From Heliorestis convoluta (GTDB lineage: Bacteria; Bacillota; Desulfitobacteriia; Heliobacteriales; Heliobacteriaceae), in assembly GCF_009649955.1 (NCBI RefSeq), contig NZ_CP045875.1, positions 2,275,501-2,339,500 of the forward strand: DNA of 64,000 nt, read 5' to 3'. Below are positions 8,896-17,302 of the stretch, piece after piece. The translations under genes and the position numbers were made by a program. The notes under the pieces were generated by a model. The model worked only from the letters and a program-made list of their open reading frames with translations. It searched no databases and had not been told where the DNA came from. Numbering within the stretch: the stretch's first letter is position 1; each line of letters opens with the position of its first letter.

Positions 8896-9798
8896 TTATT
8901 CTACACGGTTCCGTCCCTTTTTCTTCGCATTGTAAAGAGCTCGATCCGCTCTTTCTAACAGCGATTTCGTTGTTTCTTCAGGACCTTCATATTCTGCAAT
9001 ACCAAAACTGGCGGTAATGGGAATCTTAAAATCTTCAGAGACGATGACAGGCTCTTTTTCAATGGTCTTTCGTAATTTCTCGGCTAGTTCAAAAGCGCCG
9101 TGGCTATCTGTCTCAGGAGCAATAATGCAAAACTCTTCACCGCCGAAGCGGCAAACTGTATCGGTCGATCGTACTTTTAATTGCAGACGACCTGCTAGAT
9201 GTATAAGAATTTTATCACCGACAAGATGGCCATGGCGGTCATTGATTTGCTTGAAAAAGTCCACATCGGTCAGTAAAACAGAAAAGGTGTGTCCATAGCG
9301 CTTTACCCTCGCCAATTCTTCTGCCATCTTTTGATCAAGATATTGGCGATTATAGAGGCCCGTAAGAAAATCTCGAATAGAGCCAGCACGCAAAATTGTT
9401 TCTCTTCGTTTTAACTTGTCTATAGATTGTTTATACCGCAAAACAATTTCTAAACGCAAAAGCAGTTCATCAAAGTCCAGCGGCTTCACAAGATAGTCAA
9501 AAGCACCACAGCGGAAAGCTTCTAGCTTATCTTGCTTGTTGTTATTGCTTGAAGCAATAATAATCTGAATCTTTTGCGTATCTACATCTTCTTGTAACAG
9601 GCGAGCTAATTCTAGGCCGTTCATCCCAGGTAAAACAATGTCACAGATAATGACATCGGGCTCAAAGCTTTTGGCCATTGACAGTCCTTCCTGACCACTG
9701 CGGGCCACATTGACATGATAGCCCTGGTAGGAAAGCAAATCGAGCATAATTCTTCCTTCTAAGGAAGAATCATTGATGATCAATATCTTTTGTTGCAA
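8896..9798 (-). CDS. Response regulator with GGDEF domain (diguanylate cyclase)
   Basis: A receiver domain ('KILIINDSS', phosphoacceptor D in 'VIICDIVLPGMNG', 'LVKPLD') is followed by a linker and a GGDEF domain. The active site reads GGEEF, and an RxxD inhibitory site (RSTD) sits five residues before it, so an active cyclase with product inhibition is expected. It would make cyclic di-GMP on phosphorylation. The open frame extends 66 codons further upstream, but that part contains a near-consensus promoter and a terminator-like hairpin. I chose the TTG at 9798, which has AGGTGA 6 nt upstream; the GTG at 9807 is the alternative. Confidence 0.85.
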   Translation of the reverse strand: MQQKILIINDSSLEGRIMLDLLSYQGYHVNVARSGQEGLSMAKSFEPDVIICDIVLPGMNGLELARLLQEDVDTQKIQIIIASSNNNKQDKLEAFRCGAFDYLVKPLDFDELLLRLEIVLRYKQSIDKLKRRETILRAGSIRDFLTGLYNRQYLDQKMAEELARVKRYGHTFSVLLTDVDFFKQINDRHGHLVGDKILIHLAGRLQLKVRSTDTVCRFGGEEFCIIAPETDSHGAFELAEKLRKTIEKEPVIVSEDFKIPITASFGIAEYEGPEETTKSLLERADRALYNAKKKGRNRVE

Positions 9799-9964
9799 AT
9801 GCTTCACCTGCCCAAAATAGAATAGAAAAGGAGCCTGCCTAAAAGCAGACTCCTTTTCTGGTCCAGAAACTTCCCCGAGGACCAGCCAAACGTCCTGCCG
9901 TTCCTCATTATACTCCTGCACAAGAGCAGGTATCGTTTGCAGCCAGTTGACCGCTCCTCTTGAT
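9799..9964 (-). ncRNA. Structured leader with attenuator-like hairpin
   Basis: Between the promoter and the chosen start lie about 165 nt. A perfect 7-bp hairpin (9858-9864 with 9879-9885) comes first. A 13-bp stem with one G-T pair follows (9826-9838 with 9845-9857), and after it a T-rich tract. The second hairpin looks like an intrinsic terminator in front of the gene, so expression may be controlled by attenuation. I could not match it to a known riboswitch; the c-di-GMP-I core is not visible. Confidence 0.5.
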
Positions 9965-9967
9965 ATT

Positions 9968-9996
9968 ATTGTAACTCTCTTGTTCAGAAAAGTCAA
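9968..9996 (-). promoter_or_regulatory. SigA-type promoter of the REC-GGDEF gene
   Basis: TTGACT (9991-9996), a 17-nt spacer and TACAAT (9968-9973) on the minus strand form a near-consensus promoter. It lies inside the longest open frame, which argues against using that frame's first TTG as a translation start. Confidence 0.75.
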
Positions 9997-10065
9997 CCTA
10001 TAATCGTAAGTAATTTTTTCCCATGATTATATTAGCTGTCATTGCTGCGCTTTGCTCTTTTGTCT

Positions 10066-11274
10066 CTATTCGTTCGTTGTTTTCCAGAAACGAACCAATC
10101 CCGTTACAGCCGCGGCACCTGCTCCAATGGCGATAATGCCTGTAACACCATGAACAAAGGGTTCAATCATTTGCACATATTCACCTTGAACGAGTGTATA
10201 GGTAGCCTGAAAGAAGAAAAGTCCCGGAAGAAGCGGAATGATACCACCAATGACAAATAAAGTAACAGGCACTCGATAGTACCGTGCAAAAATTTCACTA
10301 AAAATCGCAACAGCCAAGGCGCCCCAGAACATGCCTAGTAGGGGTGAACTGCCCATAGCAACGGTTCCTGCTAAAACAGAGCGACTTATAAGACCAACAA
10401 GACCGGAAGCTAGCACCGTATTGCGCGGTGTGTTCAAAGCCATAGAAAAAAAAGCTGCAATGAAAAAGCCAAATAGCATCTCCATCGCCAAGCCATAAGA
10501 CGATGAGACGTTTACATCTTGGATATAACCGTTTCCTATGGTTGCTAATATTAAGCCAGCACCACCAAAAAGTGCTACTGTAAGACCTGTTGCTTCTAAG
10601 CCTCGGATTGCTCCGGCTAAAAGATCGCCCGCTACGATATCACGAACAGAGTTAACCATATAGGCGCCGGGAAAAGCAGAAAGCAACAAGCCTATCAGTA
10701 TCGGTACCATGTCAATCTCTAGAAAAGCTTTCGTGAGCAGAACGAGAAGCATGCCGAAGGCGCCTAAGGTAAATTCTCTAAGAAATGGTGTGTTCATAAA
10801 GACTTTTGTCTTAACCATAAAGTAACGAAGAGACAAGCTGACGAGCAAAGCAACGACAAATTCTAAGCCCGTTCCGCCGTTGAGCATGGCCAAAATGGCT
10901 GCGACCAAAGAAATGCAAAAAACTTGCCAGTACCAGTGATAGGGCTCTTTTTCTTTTTCAATTCTCTCTAGTCTCGTTAAAGCTTCTTCAACGGTCATAG
11001 AGCCTTGTGAAAAAGTTCGAGCCAATTCATTGACTTGAGAAATTCTTCGTAGATTGATGGCTCTCTTGAAAACACGGCGCACTGCTGTGCGCGGCTCTCC
11101 AGTTTCTTCTGTGTAGCCCACGAATAAGCCCGTTGGCGTGCAATAGCTTTGCACTTCTTTAAGCTGTAATGCTTTGCCCAATCGTATGATCGTTTCCTCG
11201 ACTCTATAAATCTCAGCGCCTGACTCCATCAAGATGCGACCACTTCGAAGTAAAAGTGTAAGTGACTTATCCAA
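10066..11274 (-). CDS. ThrE-family threonine/serine exporter (fused form)
   Basis: The 402-residue protein has an N-terminal cytoplasmic part ('RSGRILMESGAEIYRVEETI...YCTPTGLFV', typical of ThrE/YjjP) followed by about ten membrane segments. The N-terminal half matches the YjjP (DUF1212) part and the C-terminal half the YjjB (DUF3815) part, which are separate genes in many bacteria. It would export serine or threonine. The start is a TTG at 11274 with only a weak AAAGG site, but the residues directly after it are conserved in the family, so a later start is unlikely. It lies between two signalling genes, with no clear functional link. Confidence 0.85.
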   Translation of the reverse strand: MDKSLTLLLRSGRILMESGAEIYRVEETIIRLGKALQLKEVQSYCTPTGLFVGYTEETGEPRTAVRRVFKRAINLRRISQVNELARTFSQGSMTVEEALTRLERIEKEKEPYHWYWQVFCISLVAAILAMLNGGTGLEFVVALLVSLSLRYFMVKTKVFMNTPFLREFTLGAFGMLLVLLTKAFLEIDMVPILIGLLLSAFPGAYMVNSVRDIVAGDLLAGAIRGLEATGLTVALFGGAGLILATIGNGYIQDVNVSSSYGLAMEMLFGFFIAAFFSMALNTPRNTVLASGLVGLISRSVLAGTVAMGSSPLLGMFWGALAVAIFSEIFARYYRVPVTLFVIGGIIPLLPGLFFFQATYTLVQGEYVQMIEPFVHGVTGIIAIGAGAAAVTGLVRFWKTTNE

Positions 11275-11312
11275 AGGTCTATTGCACTGCCTTTCAAGAA
11301 AAGTAAAAATAA

Positions 11313-11354
11313 CAAAAGCCCTCTTGCCTCAATCTAAGTTCAAGAGAGCTTTAT
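11313..11354 (-). terminator. Terminator after the hybrid histidine kinase
   Basis: AAAGCCCTCTTG pairs with CAAGAGAGCTTT (one mismatch), followed by a T run on the minus strand. It lies 40-80 nt past the kinase stop codon. Confidence 0.7.
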
Positions 11355-11392
11355 TCTCTTTGAATCCATCATAGGATATAGAGAGCTATTTT

Positions 11393-13060
11393 TCAATCAT
11401 CATTCCGTCTTTGGGGTGATATTTTTTCTATGGGTAACCATTTTGCAAGCAAGATTTCTAACTGCTTTACGTTGAAAGGCTTGCTTAAATAGTCATCCAT
11501 TCCTGAATCAATACACTCATCCCGATCGCTATTCATGGCACGAGCTGTAATCGCTATAATGGGTATGTTTTTTTCTTCTTCCATCATACGGATTTTTTTC
11601 GTTGCTTCAAAACCGTTCATCACCGGCATTTGGCAGTCCATTAAAATTAAGTGATAGGTATGTTTTTTTACAGCTTTGATCGCTTCTTGTCCATTCAGCA
11701 CCGCATCGACTTGATAGCCTAACTTTTTCAACTGGCAGGTAACAAGGCGCTGGTTGATCAAGTTATCTTCAACCAACAAAACTCGAAAGCTATCATTACA
11801 GCGACTTTTGCCATTCTCTTTACCACTGTGAAGTTTCTTTTTCATTGAGCAGTTGCTATTGAGCTTTCTTGGATTCAGCTTTGGCTTTGGCTTTTCTGCT
11901 TTATTGATAGCCTTGGCTTTTGCAAAAGGAATGATACACCTGAAAGTAGAGCCTGTTCCTTCCCTGCTTGTTACACCGATGGTTCCTCCCATTAAGTGAA
12001 CCAACTTTTTACTAATGGGAAGACCGAGGCCTGTTCCGTGATAATGACGACCTGATTTATCATCGACTTGCACAAAGGGGTTAAATATTTTTTCTACACT
12101 GTCAGAAGAAATGCCTATGCCTGTGTCTGTTACTTCAAAGCGAACTAGCATTTCTTGATCACTTTCCTGTTCTAGAGTGACTTGGAGACTTACTTTTCCA
12201 TAGGATGTAAATTTAATAGCGTTCCCAAGCAAGTTCAACAAAACCTGGCGAAGTCGAATCGGATCGCCTCGCAAGACTTGGTTGAGTCGAGGATCAATCT
12301 CTTTTTTGAAGGTTAAGCCTTTGCTCGTCGCTTTCGAAGAAAGCAAATAAACACTCGTCTCAATAAGGGTGGGTAAGTCAAATTCTTTGATTTCTAGATG
12401 CAATTGAGAAGCTTCAATTTTGGAAAAATCGAGGATGTCATTAATAATGATCAAAAGCATTGTAGAGGAATCGCGAACTACCTGGGCAAACTCACTTTGC
12501 TCTAGACTTAGCTGAGTCTCTAGAAGCAAATCGATCATTCCAATAATCCCGCTCATCGGTGTTCGTATCTCATGGCTCATCGTTGCTAGAAAATCCGTTT
12601 TGGCACGATTGGCGCATTCGGCCACTCTTTTGGCTTCTCGCAAGGCCTTTTCAACTTCCTTCTCTTTCGAAATATCTCGAAAAAGAATGGTAAGCCCAAT
12701 GCGCTCTCCTTCACAAATAATCGGCCTTACTACATAAGAAACAGGGAATGTTGAACCGTCTTTACGAATAAAAGTGGCGCTTGCCGTTCGAACCAAAGTA
12801 GGTCCCTCTTGCTCATATAGAGCCATCCAATCGATAGGCATTCTTGACTCTGAAGGATTATCTACAATTACCGTTGTTTCTTGACCATAAAGTTCTTCTG
12901 TAGACCAGCCAAGGATTTGCATGGCAATGGGATTCAAAAATACAATAGAGCCTACACAATCAATGATAAATAGAGCCTCACCGAGACTATTCAGTAAAGA
13001 TTGGTTTATGTCATTCTGCAATAGCTCCTTTTTCAATATGATTCGACCCATCTTTTCCAC
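11393..13060 (-). CDS. PAS-containing hybrid sensor histidine kinase
   Basis: Domains in order: a PAS domain with PAC tail (about 20-135), an H-box with phosphorylated His163 ('MSHEIRTPM'), a HATPase domain with N-box 'LLNLLGNAIKF', G1 'DTGIGIS' and G2 'GTGLGLPIS', and a C-terminal receiver with Asp475 ('LILMDCQMPVMNG') and 'LSKPF'. No membrane segment is seen, so it is a soluble sensor; the PAS domain may sense redox state or a cofactor. A basic linker of about 40 residues joins kinase and receiver. The start is a GTG with GGAG 10 nt upstream. No dedicated output regulator is adjacent. Confidence 0.92.
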   Translation of the reverse strand: MEKMGRIILKKELLQNDINQSLLNSLGEALFIIDCVGSIVFLNPIAMQILGWSTEELYGQETTVIVDNPSESRMPIDWMALYEQEGPTLVRTASATFIRKDGSTFPVSYVVRPIICEGERIGLTILFRDISKEKEVEKALREAKRVAECANRAKTDFLATMSHEIRTPMSGIIGMIDLLLETQLSLEQSEFAQVVRDSSTMLLIIINDILDFSKIEASQLHLEIKEFDLPTLIETSVYLLSSKATSKGLTFKKEIDPRLNQVLRGDPIRLRQVLLNLLGNAIKFTSYGKVSLQVTLEQESDQEMLVRFEVTDTGIGISSDSVEKIFNPFVQVDDKSGRHYHGTGLGLPISKKLVHLMGGTIGVTSREGTGSTFRCIIPFAKAKAINKAEKPKPKLNPRKLNSNCSMKKKLHSGKENGKSRCNDSFRVLLVEDNLINQRLVTCQLKKLGYQVDAVLNGQEAIKAVKKHTYHLILMDCQMPVMNGFEATKKIRMMEEEKNIPIIAITARAMNSDRDECIDSGMDDYLSKPFNVKQLEILLAKWLPIEKISPQRRNDD

Positions 13061-13514
13061 CCACTCAATTCTCCATTTTCATGGTCTTTTGTGGACAGAT
13101 ATTCTTATTATGCTTTACTTTGTTGCATTCTCCTTGATGTTTTGCTTTGCTGCCTATCATGTCCCTCGTGATTTTTTTCTTTATTGCTTTTCTACGCCCC
13201 CCCTTCCTTATCCTGCTATGGATTGTTAATAAGTTGAATAGATTAATTTGCTTTGCCTGGCTCTGTTGATAATCGTTTTCAATTGGCTTCATTTTACTGT
13301 TTTTTTCTGTAGCTGTCAATGCTATTTTTGGTATAGATTTCACAATCTTTTGCTTTTCCTTATAGTTTCCCTAAGAAAGCCCTACCTAAATTAGGGGTGG
13401 CATGGGGGTAGCAGGTGAAAATATTTTCTAAAGTTTAGATCTTCAGAAGGAATCTTGTCATTCTTAGCTAACTTTCTACTTTAGAATCCTCTAAAGAAAA
13501 GGAGAGGTCCATCA
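13061..13514. other. Intergenic region upstream of the kinase and the SLH gene
   Basis: This 454-nt region separates two divergent genes and should hold both promoters. A 92-codon minus-strand frame (13065-13343) crosses it but is lysine-rich, has only a weak ribosome site and no recognisable domain, so I do not call it. Nothing else stands out. Confidence 0.5.
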
Positions 13515-15776
13515 ATGGCTAAAAAGGGACGCTTACTACTTGCTTGTTCTTTATCAGTTAGTATGAGTATGATGCTCTCTATCTTCCCTACCGACGCTTT
13601 TGCTGGTACGAAAGCCCTACCTGCCAATCTTATGATGATCTCTGAGCAAGCTGAGGTCACTTCTGAAAAAGGCTTCCCCTCCCCCTTACAGGAAGTACGG
13701 TTGTCTTTAGAAGAAGCGATCCAAGAGGCAAAAAGAATCGTTACGATTCCTGAAGACTATAACTCTTTCTCTTATGCTTTCGAAAAACATAGTAATTGGC
13801 AAGGCTGGTCTCTTACCTGGATTCAACAAGAAAACGATCGTACTGCTGCTTCTATACATCTATTGATCGATAGTCAAAGCGGTCAACTTTTACGGCTTCA
13901 TCACTGGCTCCCTTACGACGATAGAAAGCAAAGCACTCTTTCTCAACAGGAAGCACAAAAGATTGCTACACAATTCATGCAACGTGCTGCGCCTAAATAT
14001 ATGGCGCAACTTGAGCTTGAGCCCTTAGACCCTGAAGCTTTCCCCTGGCCAGGACAGCGCGGTCAGAGAAACTATGCCTTCCACTGGCAGCGCCAAGAGG
14101 CCTCTATTCCCGTTGGCAATGATGGTATACGCATCACCATCAACAGCGACTACGCTTCGATTGAGTCTTTCGAAGTAACATGGAGTCAAAAGTCCCTTCC
14201 ATCTTCAAGAGAAGCCATCTCTTTATCAAAAGCAGAGCAAGCCTTCACAGATGCAGGGCTTATGAAACTACAATATATGCAACCCACTCGTTATAGAACT
14301 TTTTCTTCTGACGACAGGGCTGAAGTTTTGCTTGTCTATCGCCTAACAAGCCCTTCGATGGGACGCATTGATGCCCTAACGGGACAGCCATTTATACCGC
14401 CTCAAGAGAGCCATTTAGACGATAATGCTAGAAAAGAAGCAGGAGATGCCTCTATGCCCATGGAGGAAGAAGCTGCTTTGGAGTCTAGAGCCCTTCCTTT
14501 AACGCCACAAGAAGTAGAAGCCATTTATAAGCAAGCCAATCTTTTGACAGAAGAACAAGCCATCCAAGCAATTGGTCAATGGGTGGATATTCCATCTAAC
14601 TTACGCCTTCATGGGGCAGACCTTTCGAAGAGGGAAAATGATTATGTCTGGAATTTCCGCTGGCAGAGCCAAGAAGGCAAAATGGCTTATATGAATGCTT
14701 CTGTAAGCGCTACAACAGGTGAGCTGTTAAGCCTTTATCTGCCTCACGATTACGAAAAGACGATAGAACAAGATAAGCAAATTCCTTTGGAAGAAGCGCA
14801 GAAAATTGCTGAAGCTTTTCTGCAAAAAGTTCAACCAGAACGATTTGCACAAGTAGAACTCCGAGAAAATGATAGCCTATGGGTTGGTCCTCTTTCAGAA
14901 AACCGCTATCAAAATTTCTATTATCAACGATTGGCTCACAACATTCCGTTTCCTGGCAATGGATTCTACTTGGTCGTAGATAGAGCAGAGCAAAAAGTGA
15001 TCCAGTACAACCTTACTTGGACTTCTGCAGAAATCCCGGCTCCAGAAAACATTCTCTCAGAAAAAGAAAGTCATAAGAAATATCTAGCAAACTATCCTTT
15101 ACAAATTCGTTACGCACCGCACTATCTACCTCGCCTAGATGAGCAACAGTTCTATCTTCTCTATGAACCCAAAAGCTTGCCCAATCAAACCTTTTCACAA
15201 ATAATCGATGCCAAATCAGGTGTTCCTCTAGACTGGCAAGGCCAAGAAATTAAAAAGTCTTTCGACGGTGCTTTCAGCGATATTGCGGGTCACATGGCTG
15301 AAAAGGAGATTCGCAGACTTGGCCAAGCGGGACTCTTTGTTGAGTATGGCGAGGTCTTTCGCCCTCAAGAAAATTTATCGGTACTGTCATTGCTGCAAGG
15401 TTTGTACAAGCTAAATAACCCGTACTCGTTCTATGGGCCTTCTCCCTCTGACGAAGTTCTTGTCAAAGAAGCTCGGGAAAATGGTCTTATTGCAGAAACA
15501 GTAGAAGGCAAAGATTCTGTGAATCGAGAGATTATTACACGAGCCATGATCGGATTGCTGAATCTTGATCAAGCCGCAAAGCTTGAACAGATCTATCAAG
15601 TCCCTTATGAAGATCAAGATCGCTTTCCGGCTGGCTTTCGAGGCTATGCTGCCCTAGCTTGGGGATTCAATCTGCCAGGAAGCAACGATAAAACCTTTGC
15701 TCCCGAAGAAACTGTTACGCGCGCCGAAGCAGCTGTAATGATTATGAGAACCTTAGAAATTAGACAAGCTATGTAG
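13515..15776 (+). CDS. Exported YcdB/YcdC-repeat protein with SLH domain
   Basis: The protein has 753 residues. An N-terminal signal peptide (about 1-31, cleavage after AFA) is followed by repeated YcdB/YcdC (PepSY-like) units. These are seen as recurring 'AqkiAtqFmqr..P..maqlel' and 'YvWnFrWqsqeGk..Ymnasvsa.tGellsl' segments around residues 60-270 and 340-560. One SLH (S-layer homology) region lies near the C-terminus ('ITRAMIGLLNL...FAPEETVTRAEAAVMIMRTLE', about 640-750). It is probably attached to the cell wall through the SLH part. PepSY-type domains are often linked to peptidase inhibition or cell-wall work, but the role here is unknown. AAAGGAGAGG lies 8 nt before the ATG. Confidence 0.85.
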   Translation: MAKKGRLLLACSLSVSMSMMLSIFPTDAFAGTKALPANLMMISEQAEVTSEKGFPSPLQEVRLSLEEAIQEAKRIVTIPEDYNSFSYAFEKHSNWQGWSLTWIQQENDRTAASIHLLIDSQSGQLLRLHHWLPYDDRKQSTLSQQEAQKIATQFMQRAAPKYMAQLELEPLDPEAFPWPGQRGQRNYAFHWQRQEASIPVGNDGIRITINSDYASIESFEVTWSQKSLPSSREAISLSKAEQAFTDAGLMKLQYMQPTRYRTFSSDDRAEVLLVYRLTSPSMGRIDALTGQPFIPPQESHLDDNARKEAGDASMPMEEEAALESRALPLTPQEVEAIYKQANLLTEEQAIQAIGQWVDIPSNLRLHGADLSKRENDYVWNFRWQSQEGKMAYMNASVSATTGELLSLYLPHDYEKTIEQDKQIPLEEAQKIAEAFLQKVQPERFAQVELRENDSLWVGPLSENRYQNFYYQRLAHNIPFPGNGFYLVVDRAEQKVIQYNLTWTSAEIPAPENILSEKESHKKYLANYPLQIRYAPHYLPRLDEQQFYLLYEPKSLPNQTFSQIIDAKSGVPLDWQGQEIKKSFDGAFSDIAGHMAEKEIRRLGQAGLFVEYGEVFRPQENLSVLSLLQGLYKLNNPYSFYGPSPSDEVLVKEARENGLIAETVEGKDSVNREIITRAMIGLLNLDQAAKLEQIYQVPYEDQDRFPAGFRGYAALAWGFNLPGSNDKTFAPEETVTRAEAAVMIMRTLEIRQAM

Positions 15777-15784
15777 AAAAAGAT

Positions 15785-15828
15785 AACCCCTCTCTCCACG
15801 TAGAGCTGAGGGGTTTTACTTTTTTATT
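15785..15828 (+). terminator. Terminator shared by convergent genes
   Basis: AACCCCTC (15785-15792) pairs with GAGGGGTT (15808-15815), with inner pairing TCT/AGA, then a T run. It ends the SLH gene and overlaps the end of the leftward small gene. Confidence 0.8.
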
Positions 15829-16009
15829 GATAACCTAAAAGCTTCTTTTTGCTAGTTAGGTGGTCAATTTCATTTTGAATCACTTTTTCTGTTGCCTTGG
15901 GCAGTGGGACACCGTTTTCTTTACAGTAAGCGAGAAAACGGCGATGAACGCGTACTTCATTGATGAGCACTTTTAGCTTTCGTTGCTCTGCTTCTATCAC
16001 CTTTTGCAT
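15824..16009 (-). CDS. Hypothetical small helical protein, 61 aa
   Basis: A 61-residue, charged, probably all-helical protein (MQKVIEAEQRKLKVLINEVRVHRR..., ending HLTSKKKLLGYQ). I recognise no domain. The two helical stretches could form a short coiled-coil hairpin. The ATG has only an AGAGG site 13 nt upstream, so the call is tentative. It lies downstream of yhbH in the same direction, with a gap of about 130 nt to that gene. Confidence 0.45.
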   Translation of the reverse strand: MQKVIEAEQRKLKVLINEVRVHRRFLAYCKENGVPLPKATEKVIQNEIDHLTSKKKLLGYQ

Positions 16010-16142
16010 TTGTCGTTCTTTGCCTCTTGACTCCCAAAAAGCGTCTAATATGATTCTTCACTCCCATTTTTTTGCGTTGTGCTTTCTCTGGCTCTTTGTC
16101 CTTATTATTTGCGATTCTAGCTAAATCATAAGATGGAAGATC

Positions 16143-17288
16143 TTAATGGGCTTCATTCGTTTTGAAAAAGGTCTTCAAGGCATCGTAGACTTCGCTTCTA
16201 TCTCGAATCGTTACAGATGAGAATTTGTCGTTTTGTATTTTTCGCAAGGCGTTCATTAAGGTGCTAGAAAAGTGAGAGCGTACAATCTCGCCGTAACCAA
16301 AAAGGTTCGTTCTTTCTAGTAATTGATTGACAAGGCGGAGGCAGTTTTCGTTATCGCTAGATAGATTGTCACCGTCGGAAAAGTGGAAAGCGTAGGTGTT
16401 GTAGTCTTGTGGTGGAAAGCGCTCGTTAATAATGTTAAGAGCCAACTGGTAGGCTGAGGAGCAGCGAGTCCCTCCTGATTCACCTTTTGTAAAAAATTCT
16501 TCTTCTGTCACTTCTTTTGCTTCTGTATGATGGGAGATAAAAACGAGTTTTACAGCATGATACTTGGTCCTTAAAAAGCGCGTCATCCAGTAGAAAAAGG
16601 TGCGCGCAATATACTTTTCAAAGTTGCCCATGGAACCTGAGGTATCCATAAGAGCTAAAACAACCGCATTGGAGTGCCGTTCATTGTGGATTTCCCAGGT
16701 CTTATAGCGCATGTCATCGGGAAGAACGGGATAAAAGCCTGGATTCCCCTGTCTCGCGTTGCGCTTTAACGCTTCTAATAGAGTGCGCTTGCGGTCTATA
16801 TTGCCTTGCAAGCCTTTTTTGCGTACTTCATTAAATCGATAGGATTCTGTTTCTAGTTCGGGCACCCGCTTTTCTTCCATATTGGGCAAGCTTAAGTCTG
16901 CAAAGAGAAGTTTTTGGATTTCTTCAATCTCTACTTCTGCTTCATAGTAGTCGACACCGGGCTGCTCACCTGCGCCAGGCCCTTTGCCTGTTCCGGAGGA
17001 AGGACTGCCATCTCGCCCTAGCACATCCCCTACTTTGGTCTTGCCATTGCCTTGGCCAACTTGTTTTTGTTTGTTAAAGTCATAGCGAATGCGGTACTCT
17101 TCTAAAGAGCGAATGGGCACTTTCACCGTTTTTCGTCCATCACTTAAAATAATGGCTTCTTCCGAAATGATCTGGGGCAAGTTTTTCTTAATGGCTTCTC
17201 GAACTTTCTCCTGGTGACGAGCCTGGTCGATCTGGCCTTTGCGATGCAAAGACCAGTCTTCTCTCGACAAGATAAAATCATCTGTCAT
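16143..17288 (-). CDS. yhbH: YhbH/DUF444 family sporulation protein
   Basis: A DUF444 protein of 381 residues. A basic N-terminal part is followed by a Gly-rich linker (about 85-115) and a von Willebrand A-like half with a metal-site motif 'ALMDTSGSMG' near residue 215 and 'FHFSDGDN' further on. YhbH is linked to stress and sporulation and is almost always encoded beside the PrkA kinase, as here (14 nt apart). AGGGGG lies 9 nt before the ATG. With prkA and spoVR it forms the conserved PrkA-YhbH-SpoVR set. The protein is likely cytoplasmic. Confidence 0.93.
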   Translation of the reverse strand: MTDDFILSREDWSLHRKGQIDQARHQEKVREAIKKNLPQIISEEAIILSDGRKTVKVPIRSLEEYRIRYDFNKQKQVGQGNGKTKVGDVLGRDGSPSSGTGKGPGAGEQPGVDYYEAEVEIEEIQKLLFADLSLPNMEEKRVPELETESYRFNEVRKKGLQGNIDRKRTLLEALKRNARQGNPGFYPVLPDDMRYKTWEIHNERHSNAVVLALMDTSGSMGNFEKYIARTFFYWMTRFLRTKYHAVKLVFISHHTEAKEVTEEEFFTKGESGGTRCSSAYQLALNIINERFPPQDYNTYAFHFSDGDNLSSDNENCLRLVNQLLERTNLFGYGEIVRSHFSSTLMNALRKIQNDKFSSVTIRDRSEVYDALKTFFKTNEAH

Positions 17289-17302
17289 GACTGAAGGCCC
17301 CC

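Noticed and set aside
13065-13343. 92-codon minus-strand frame before the hybrid kinase
   Set aside because: Lysine-rich, weak ribosome site 13 nt away, GTG start, no domain; it occupies the region expected for promoters.
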